A stretch of DNA of 8,127 nucleotides from Saprospiraceae bacterium. GTDB taxonomy: Bacteria; Bacteroidota; Bacteroidia; Chitinophagales; Saprospiraceae. Below are positions 1-5,128 of the stretch, in pieces (positions within the stretch are counted from its first letter, which is position 1; each line of letters opens with the position of its first letter). Both the position numbers and the translations under genes were made by a program. The notes beneath the pieces are model-generated. The model had not been told where the DNA came from. It saw only the letters and a program-made list of their open reading frames with translations, and ran no database searches. The stretch covers positions 1 through 8,127 of the forward strand of contig JALVEF010000426.1 of the NCBI GenBank assembly GCA_027031185.1. The letters are read 5' to 3'.

Positions 1-1
1 C

Positions 2-202
2 AACAGAGAGATAGACCACCTCGGTATCAATGCTTCGGTGAAACTGGGTCCGTTGCAAGTGTATGCACTGTCTGATAATGTACTGAGCTATCTATTCCCC
101 GGCACGGCCAATGACCTGCACTTCCGCGTAGGCGCCGCATTGCTGTTTGGCAAACAAGAAGATGAGCAGGCGAGCCGGTCACCTGTCGCCCCCCATCTTT
201 GA
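2..202 (+). CDS. C-terminal end of an outer-membrane beta-barrel-like protein (DUF5723-like), 5' end outside the window
   Basis: The frame is open from the window edge and ends at TGA 200-202, giving the last 66 residues. The visible part alternates hydrophobic and polar residues as in amphipathic beta strands: 'LGINASVKLGPLQVYALSDN', then 'VLSYLFPG', then 'LHFRVGAALLFGK'. The order GP-x-Q-x-Y-x(3)-DN-V-L followed by a strand ending in LLFGK is what I recall for the C-terminal strands of DUF5723-type proteins of Bacteroidota, which are predicted outer-membrane barrels of unknown function. A short hydrophilic tail (QEDEQASRSPVAPHL) follows the last strand, so the protein does not end on an aromatic residue as many barrels do. 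It converges on htpG and shares the hairpin at 274-330 with it. The family call rests on memory of the pattern. A PorP/SprF-like or other barrel remains possible. Confidence 0.6.
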   Translation, partial: NREIDHLGINASVKLGPLQVYALSDNVLSYLFPGTANDLHFRVGAALLFGKQEDEQASRSPVAPHL

Positions 203-273
203 ACGCGCACTTGTCGTCCGCAAATATGATTTGAAGAGAAGTTTAGCACCCCTTCGGGCTGCTGTGGTCTGGG

Positions 274-330
274 CCGGAATCAAAAGCAAAACGGGTGCCC
301 GGCCGGCACCCGGTTTGCTTTTGATTCCGG
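274..330. terminator. Bidirectional intrinsic terminator between convergent genes (26-bp stem, 5-nt loop)
   Basis: Arms 274-299 and 305-330 are complementary over 26 positions with a single mismatch (A291 opposite G313), around the loop CGGCC at 300-304. The inner stem is GC-rich (CGGGTGCC/GGCACCCG). It is flanked by AAAAGCAAA on the left and TTTGCTTTT on the right, so both strands present a GC stem followed by a U-rich run. It lies 71 bases after the stop of the upstream plus-strand gene and 9 bases after the htpG stop on the minus strand, where a shared terminator is expected. The outer CCGGAATC/GATTCCGG pairing makes the stem longer than a typical terminator. Confidence 0.85.
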
Positions 331-339
331 ATCCCCGGC

Positions 340-2217
340 TTATTTCTCACCGGACAGGAAGGCGAAACTGTTGTTGACAAATGCGGTCATGGCATCACCT
401 TTGAGCATTCCGTGGCTGAGCAAGGCCAGGTCCAGGAGGTATTTGGCAAAGGCCTGCCTGTTGTCGCCGCGTTTTTTGAGCAGCTTGGCGATCAGCGGAT
501 GGTTGGTATTGACCACGACATTGTACACTTCAAAGTCTGTACCGTCCGGACCCTTTTGTAGCATCTGCATTTCTTGCCACCTGCGGAGTGCCTCGGGACG
601 GGTGATGGATACCGGCGGTTCTTTGGCGGAGCCGGCTTTGAGAATCAGGCTGCCGCCCTTAGATTCATCCACGATTTCTTTGAAGATTTCCTCCACACGT
701 TTTTGCTCTTTTTCGGACAGGACGGACTCCTGGCTTTCCTCTTTCTCGATGAGATGGTCCAGCGTATCGGCGTCAATGCGTTTGAAGCGCAAGTGTTCTT
801 CCTTCATTTCGAGATGCTGCATCAGGTGGTTGTCAATGGGATGGTTCATGATGAGCACATCATAGCCGCGCTCCCGGGCCAGTGCCACTTTGTGCGCGTG
901 AGCGTCTTTGTGATTGGTGTACAGGAGGATGAGATTGTTGTTTTTGTCGGTTTGGTTGGCCTTGACCTTTTCCTTGTACTCATCCAAGGTGAAATATTCG
1001 TTTTCGGTATTTTTCAGTAAGAAGAAGTCACGGGCGCGCTTGTAAAACTTCTCATCCGTGATCATGCCATACTTAATGAACAACGAGATGTCGTCCCAAA
1101 TTTTTTCAAATTTCTTGCGGTCGTCCGTGAAGAGTTCTTTGAGTTTTTCCGCCACTTTTTTGGTGATGTAGCCGGTGATTTGGCGGACGTTGCTGTCGCT
1201 TTGCAGGTAGCTACGTGAGACGTTGAGCGGGATATCCGGGGAGTCAATGACGCCATGGAGCAAGGTCAAAAACTCGGGGACGATATCTTTTACCTGGTCG
1301 GTGACATAGACTTGATTGGCATACAGTTGGATTTTGTTGCGTTCCAGTTCAATTTGGGAGGTCAGCTTGGGGAAGTACAAAATACCCCGCAGGGTGAAGG
1401 GGAAGTCTATGTTCAGGTGGATCCAAAACATGGGGGGCGCCGACATGGGGTAGAGGTATTCATAAAACGAGATGTAGTCCTCGTCTTTCAGGTCGGCCGG
1501 TTTTTTCATCCAAAGCGGGGCTACTTCGTTGATGATATTGGGGACTTCCTTGGTGACTTTTTCCTTTTTGTCACCTTCGCCGATCTCTTCGGTAATGGTA
1601 CGGGTACCAAATTGAATTTTGACCGGCAGGAAGCGGTCATATTTTTTCAATAGTTCTTCGATGCGGTGTTTGTCCAAAAACTCTTTGGCATCATCGGAGA
1701 TGTGCAAAATGACGTCCGTGCCATGCGTTTGGCGATTGCCTTTTGAGATAGTGGTTTCGGGTGTGCCCTCGCAGGACCATTTGACCGGCTTGGCGCCTTC
1801 TTGATAGGAAAGCGTTTGTACTTCGACCTTGTCCGCTACCATAAATGCAGAATAGAATCCCAGGCCGAAATTTCCGATGATGTTGCTGTCCTTGTATTTT
1901 TCCACAAACTCTTTGGCACCGGAGACGGCGATTTGGTTGAGATATTTGCGGACTTCATCCTCCGTCATTCCGATGCCGTTGTCGGAGACGGTGAGTGTTT
2001 TGGCCTTTTCATCCAGTTTTATCTGGACCAGGCCATCTTCCAGCTCGCCTTTGAATTCGCCTTTGCGGGCCAGGGTTTGGAGTTTTTGGATGGCATCCAC
2101 GGCGTTGGATACCAACTCACGCAGGAATATCTCTTGATCGGAGTACAAGAAGCGTTTGATGATGTCGAATATATTCTCCGATTGGACTTCGATGTTGCCT
2201 TTCTTTTGCTTGCTCAT
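340..2217 (-). CDS. htpG: Molecular chaperone HtpG (bacterial Hsp90)
   Basis: A complete 625-residue protein, the usual HtpG length. It is a cytosolic homodimeric ATP-driven chaperone that remodels client proteins under stress. The GHKL ATPase domain is at about 1-210: N-box ELVSNAVDA (34-42) with catalytic Glu34 and Mg-binding Asn38, DNGIGM (79-84), GNFGLGFYSAF (115-125, the lid/G2 region), and THGTDVILH (164-172). The middle domain (about 225-500) has the client/ATPase contact FPFTLRGILYFP (272-283) and PLNVSRSYLQ (330-339) carrying catalytic Arg335. The C-terminal dimerisation domain (about 505-625) lacks a eukaryotic MEEVD tail, as expected. Variants such as IIKRFLYSDQEIFLRELVSN are typical of Bacteroidota copies. 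ATG at 2217 starts right at the conserved N terminus (MSKQKKGNIEV), and the upstream bases are A-rich without a clear Shine-Dalgarno. Stop TAA is at 342-340. All key residues are intact. The gene is divergent from the 2646 gene and convergent with the 2-202 gene. Confidence 0.98.
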   Translation of the reverse strand: MSKQKKGNIEVQSENIFDIIKRFLYSDQEIFLRELVSNAVDAIQKLQTLARKGEFKGELEDGLVQIKLDEKAKTLTVSDNGIGMTEDEVRKYLNQIAVSGAKEFVEKYKDSNIIGNFGLGFYSAFMVADKVEVQTLSYQEGAKPVKWSCEGTPETTISKGNRQTHGTDVILHISDDAKEFLDKHRIEELLKKYDRFLPVKIQFGTRTITEEIGEGDKKEKVTKEVPNIINEVAPLWMKKPADLKDEDYISFYEYLYPMSAPPMFWIHLNIDFPFTLRGILYFPKLTSQIELERNKIQLYANQVYVTDQVKDIVPEFLTLLHGVIDSPDIPLNVSRSYLQSDSNVRQITGYITKKVAEKLKELFTDDRKKFEKIWDDISLFIKYGMITDEKFYKRARDFFLLKNTENEYFTLDEYKEKVKANQTDKNNNLILLYTNHKDAHAHKVALARERGYDVLIMNHPIDNHLMQHLEMKEEHLRFKRIDADTLDHLIEKEESQESVLSEKEQKRVEEIFKEIVDESKGGSLILKAGSAKEPPVSITRPEALRRWQEMQMLQKGPDGTDFEVYNVVVNTNHPLIAKLLKKRGDNRQAFAKYLLDLALLSHGMLKGDAMTAFVNNSFAFLSGEK

Positions 2218-2243
2218 ATTTTCGTCTTTTTTGGGTGTTTGCG

Positions 2244-2280
2244 TAGGTACCCGTTTTTTTTGTAACTGTTTAGGTACCCG
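2244..2280. repeat. Direct repeat of TAGGTACCCG in the htpG leader, 27-bp period
   Basis: TAGGTACCCG occurs at 2244-2253 and 2271-2280, both exact. Each copy contains the palindrome GGTACC, is preceded nearby by TGTTT, and is followed by a T-rich run ending in TTTTTG or TTTTTTG, so the similar unit is longer than 10 bases. On the htpG strand the copies read CGGGTACCTA, and the nearer one ends 27 bases before the start codon. They may be a short tandem duplication or a pair of operator/leader elements. No known regulator is assigned. Confidence 0.6.
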
Positions 2281-2400
2281 CTGTTTTTGCGAAAAGGAAG
2301 CGCATGATACCGGGGACAGACTCCCGGAAAAGCGGCATCAAAGCGTATGCCAGGGCATTTTTTGTGACAGAATGGCGCAGTGGCTTTCCGTTTTGGCAGG

Positions 2401-2425
2401 TTGTGACACCGGCCGGATGTCACAA
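2401..2425. promoter_or_regulatory. Perfect inverted repeat TTGTGACA-N9-TGTCACAA, candidate operator
   Basis: The arms 2401-2408 and 2418-2425 are perfect 8-bp inverted repeats around a 9-base spacer CCGGCCGGA. A third exact copy of the arm, TTGTGACA, lies at 2362-2369 in direct orientation, 39 bp upstream of the first. The site is 184 bp from the htpG start and 221 bp from the 2646 start. It contains TGTGA/TCACA half-sites like Crp/Fnr family operators, but their spacing is 13 bases rather than 6. The 9-bp spacer matches CIRCE geometry (HrcA operator) but the arm sequence does not. Which protein binds, if any, is unknown. Confidence 0.5.
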
Positions 2426-2645
2426 TTTCTCCTCCTGATGGCAAAGTGGTATCAAAATTGCTTATTCAAAGTTGTCCGAATCCGAAAGGAGGAGGACGGG
2501 TGGTGGGCGCGGCCCCATTGGGGGGTAGGGTCGTTGTCCTGCCACCTTTTTTTTGTACCAACAATTATTTTACAAGTATTGCATTTAGGCACTGTTTTTG
2601 AAGCGTAAGAAAAAATGTTAATACGTACAGCAACACTTACGTCCT

Positions 2646-4958
2646 ATGAAACACATTGCCTGCATTGTTTTGGCCGTTTTTGCCAGTTCATTTTTTTCTG
2701 TTGCCCGGGCAGCAACCATATCCGGACAAGTATGGTCCGATCAGGACAACAACAGCATCCAGGATGCCGGTGAGCCCGGCGTACCGGGTGTCGTGGTGCG
2801 CCTGCTGGATGGAGCTGCTAATGAATTGGCCAAGGATACGACGGATTCCGGCGGGAATTACAGTTTTTCCGGCCTGGCGGCAGGCAGCTATCAGATCCAC
2901 TTTATCGTCTCTACGGCTCCCATCGGGTTGCGCAAGATTGCCCAGCAACACGTGACGCTACTTATAGACCAGGATTCGGATCCGGACGCGCAGGGTTATA
3001 CGGATATCATCAATATTGCAGCGGCTACCAATGATGTGCCTGACATTGATATGGGGTTGCAGGTATCGCCGACGGCCACTATCTCGGGGCTGGCCTGGCA
3101 AGACTTGGATGGAAACCAATTGCTTAGCGCCGGTGATACAACGGTCAGTGGCATTGCAGTGATGTTGAGAGATAGTGCGGGTATGCTCATCTATCAGGAT
3201 ACGACGGATGCCACCGGTAAGTATTCTTTTTCGCCCGTGGAATATGGAAAATATGTGGTCGTGTTTGACACGGCAAGCTTTCCGGCGTCTTTGGTGCCGG
3301 TGGCCAAAGACCAGGGCAATGATGACAATGTGGATTCGGATGTCAATCCCGACGGACGCACGGATACTTTGGTGGTGGCTGGTGATTTGGCCAATGTGGA
3401 TTTGGGGCTTCGATTGCCGCCGCCCGATCATATACTGGCGGGCAAGGTGTGGTTTGATACGAATCAAAACGACCTGTTTGATGCCGGCGAGCCGGGTGTG
3501 CCGAATGTCTTCGTCAGCCTGCTGGACACGGCCGGTGTGGAATTGGCCAAGGACACCACCGACGCCAACGGAGACTATGCTTTCACGCATGTGGCCACAG
3601 GGTCCTACTATGTGCGCTTTGATACGGCTTCGCTGTCATCTTCCTATCAGATTGTCGCCAAGGATGCCGGCAGCGATGACAGTGTGGACTCGGACGCCAA
3701 TCCGGACGGTACGACCGATTTGATCAACCTGACGGCTGATTTGACCACGGTCTTTCTCGGTGTCTATAATCCGCCGGTGTTCGGCGCCGTGAGTGGTCAA
3801 GTTTGGCAGGACGACGTCCCCGACAATGTGTACAACTTTGGGGAGCCGTTGATTGCCAATATGCCGGTATATCTCATTTCAGTTGTAGGCGACACGTCTA
3901 TGACGACAACTACGGCAACGGATGGGAAGTATGCATTCAGCAATATCATGCCCGGTTCGTATCAGGTAGCCTTTGACTTGTCCATATTACCTTCAGGATT
4001 TGACGTTGTTGCCAAGGATTTTGGCCCCGATGACAGTGTGGATAGTGATGTGGACAGCCTGGGTATGAGTGATACACTCACGGTCCTGGCCGGCCAGACG
4101 ATCAGTTTTTTGAGCATGGGTGTGCGTTCGCCGGCATCACCGGTGGTATTGACTACGGATAGCTTGAACTTGCAGACGATGCAGGCAGAATTTGCCCATG
4201 TCTGTGTGGATACCTCGGAGTTGCCCGGCCAGTTTGCGGCACTGCAGGTGTGCGGCGTACCGCTACATGGCAATTTGCTCAACTTCCAGACCAACTGTCT
4301 GGATTACATGCCGGACCTGAGCTTTGTGGGCTTGGACACTTTTTGTTTACTTGCTTGTGACGACCAGGGCAATTGTGACACAACATTTGTCTTTATGGAG
4401 GTAAAAGCCATCAGCACCCAGAAGCCGGTGGCTGTGGATGATGTGGATACTGTGCCGCAGGGTGCTACACGCCAACTGTCCATCTTGCTCAACGACACAC
4501 TTTATGCGCCACTGCAAAGTCTCACTATCATCAATTATCCCAATTTGGGTGCTGCCGAAGCCAATAGTTTCGGATTTATTTCCTATACCGCAGAGCCGAA
4601 TGTGTGTGGGGATACGGTCTCCTTGCGTTATGAGGTCTGTACTCAATACGGATGTGACACGGCGACCGTACACATTTATCTGGCCTGCAATGAACTCAAA
4701 GTTTTTGATGCCTTTTCGCCCAATGAGGATGGCGTCAACGACTACTTTGTGATACAAGGCATATCAAAATATCCAAATAACAAACTGACCATATTCAACC
4801 GCTGGGGCGCCAGAGTTTTTGAGCAATCCCCTTATGACAATACCTGGAATGGGTACTGGGATGATCAAAACACGTACTTGCCCGATGGGACTTATTTTTT
4901 CATTTTGGATACCGGTACCGGCAGCAAGCTGACGGGGAGTTTTGAGATTCACCGGTAG
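2646..4958 (+). CDS. Secreted SdrD B-like multi-domain protein with T9SS type B sorting domain
   Basis: A complete 770-residue protein. A signal peptide spans residues 1-22 (MKHIACIVL...VARA, likely cut before ATISGQ). Four SdrD B/Cna-B-like beta-sandwich modules follow at about 23-139, 143-256, 261-374 and 378-494. Their signatures are GxVWxD, DAGEPGVP, DTTDxxGxYxF and, in modules 2-4, VAKDxGxDDxVDSD. Residues about 500-585 and 590-680 look like cadherin/Ig-like repeats (KPVAVDDVDTVPQG, LLND). All ten cysteines of the mature protein lie between 520 and 681. The end (683-770) is a T9SS type B / gliding-motility-associated domain: FSPNEDGVND (690-699), IFNRWG (716-721), LPDGTYFF (745-752). The predicted route is Sec export, then T9SS release or surface attachment. 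The role may be adhesive or structural, since SdrD B modules bind calcium in Gram-positive adhesins, but no target is visible. An in-frame TAA at 2619-2621 limits the start to this ATG. No Shine-Dalgarno is seen. Confidence 0.93.
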   Translation: MKHIACIVLAVFASSFFSVARAATISGQVWSDQDNNSIQDAGEPGVPGVVVRLLDGAANELAKDTTDSGGNYSFSGLAAGSYQIHFIVSTAPIGLRKIAQQHVTLLIDQDSDPDAQGYTDIINIAAATNDVPDIDMGLQVSPTATISGLAWQDLDGNQLLSAGDTTVSGIAVMLRDSAGMLIYQDTTDATGKYSFSPVEYGKYVVVFDTASFPASLVPVAKDQGNDDNVDSDVNPDGRTDTLVVAGDLANVDLGLRLPPPDHILAGKVWFDTNQNDLFDAGEPGVPNVFVSLLDTAGVELAKDTTDANGDYAFTHVATGSYYVRFDTASLSSSYQIVAKDAGSDDSVDSDANPDGTTDLINLTADLTTVFLGVYNPPVFGAVSGQVWQDDVPDNVYNFGEPLIANMPVYLISVVGDTSMTTTTATDGKYAFSNIMPGSYQVAFDLSILPSGFDVVAKDFGPDDSVDSDVDSLGMSDTLTVLAGQTISFLSMGVRSPASPVVLTTDSLNLQTMQAEFAHVCVDTSELPGQFAALQVCGVPLHGNLLNFQTNCLDYMPDLSFVGLDTFCLLACDDQGNCDTTFVFMEVKAISTQKPVAVDDVDTVPQGATRQLSILLNDTLYAPLQSLTIINYPNLGAAEANSFGFISYTAEPNVCGDTVSLRYEVCTQYGCDTATVHIYLACNELKVFDAFSPNEDGVNDYFVIQGISKYPNNKLTIFNRWGARVFEQSPYDNTWNGYWDDQNTYLPDGTYFFILDTGTGSKLTGSFEIHR
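2712..4127 (+). repeat. Four tandem SdrD B-like modules, about 118 codons each
   Basis: The modules begin near 2712, 3072, 3426 and 3777. Modules 1 and 3 resemble each other most in their first half (DAGEPGVPxVxVxLLD and ELAKDTTD), while modules 2 and 3 are closest in the second half (FDTAS, AKDxGxDDxVDSD, NPDGxTD). Module 4 keeps the second-half motif but has a divergent first half (GEPLIANMPVYLI). The acidic Asp-rich loops of modules 2-4 would suit calcium binding as known for SdrD B repeats. Module 1 lacks the AKDxGxDD part. Confidence 0.85.
4692..4955 (+). other. T9SS type B C-terminal sorting domain (gliding-motility-associated, CHU_C type)
   Basis: This encodes residues 683-770 of the secreted protein. 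The run FSPNEDGVND, YPNNKLTIFNRWGARVFE, YDNTWNGYW and LPDGTYFFIL matches the recognised type B CTD pattern position by position. The protein ends at the final strand (GSFEIHR), so the signal is complete and strictly C-terminal as required. It predicts outer-membrane translocation by the PorV/SprA-type T9SS machinery encoded elsewhere in the genome. Confidence 0.93.
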
Positions 4959-5054
4959 CGATGTGCGCTTACGAAAGTGGGATAAGCTCAGTATCCCTGC
5001 CAAATAATTGCTAAAACGGCTGACTGGCAAAGCGTACGTTTTACCGTAATTTAA

Positions 5055-5083
5055 TTGTTAAGTTGCTAATTATGGTACATTTT
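5055..5083 (+). promoter_or_regulatory. Candidate Bacteroidota-type promoter for the gene at 5129
   Basis: TTG at 5055-5057 is followed after 18 bases by TACATTTT at 5076-5083. This resembles the Bacteroidota -33 TTG / -7 TAnnTTTG pattern, with one mismatch in the last -7 base. The -7 box begins 53 bases before the ATG at 5129. A 7-bp inverted repeat, TAAAACG/CGTTTTA (5012-5018 and 5037-5043), lies just upstream and could be an operator. Transcription from here would begin after 5083 and so would exclude the alternative ATG at 5072. The region is AT-rich, so a chance match is possible. Confidence 0.35.
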
Positions 5084-5128
5084 TTGCCGAAACAGACCAT
5101 TGACCCCCTTCCTAACAAAGCCAAGACT

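Larger units (their letters stand above)
2218..2645. other. 428-bp divergent intergenic region (htpG / secreted-protein gene), no credible gene
   Basis: No open frame here has a plausible protein. It holds a duplicated TAGGTACCCG box (2244-2280), a CCGGG-N8-CCCGG hairpin (2310-2327), a GGCAT/ATGCC/GGGCAT cluster running into six T's (2334-2360), three TTGTGACA elements (2362-2425), a G-rich tract (2488-2530), and small inverted repeats just before the 2646 start. For htpG on the minus strand, TACGCTTTG (2347 down to 2339) is one base too long for the Bacteroidota -7 consensus TAnnTTTG. It would place a TTGTGACA copy near -33, but I cannot call it firmly. For the plus strand, TGTTTTTG (2593-2600) differs from the -7 consensus by one base and lacks a convincing -33 partner. 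Confidence 0.6.

Noticed and set aside
249..268. Small hairpin around CCTTCGGG downstream of the first gene
   Set aside because: Pairing is broken by an internal loop. The strong hairpin at 274-330 explains termination better.
2401..2425. Classical Crp site or canonical CIRCE
   Set aside because: TGTGA and TCACA are 13 bases apart, not 6, and the arms do not match TTAGCACTC. It is kept only as an unassigned inverted repeat.
2214..2444. A 76-codon minus-strand open frame whose TGA overlaps the htpG ATG (ATGA)
   Set aside because: The overlap suggests translational coupling, but the peptide is Lys/Arg-rich from A-tracts, spans the TTGTGACA and TAGGTACCCG elements, and has no family resemblance.
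2472..2600. Possible small gene after AAGGAGG (2487-2493) using a GTG start
   Set aside because: It would encode only about 30 residues of low-complexity sequence, and ribosome binding by Shine-Dalgarno is not the norm in this phylum.
574..2608. Several long plus-strand open frames opposite htpG (574-1020, 1255-1653, 1801-2265, 2156-2608)
   Set aside because: They are antisense to an intact, fully recognisable htpG and reflect its codon composition. The translations have no domain-like features.
2958..3590. A 210-codon minus-strand frame across the SdrD B-like modules
   Set aside because: It is a shadow of the repetitive coding sequence on the plus strand, which carries a signal peptide and conserved domains.
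4979..4997. Hairpin GGGATA-N7-TATCCC after the stop of the 2646 gene, considered as a terminator
   Set aside because: The stem is only 6 bp and is followed by TGCCAAATAA rather than a T-run, so termination is not supported.
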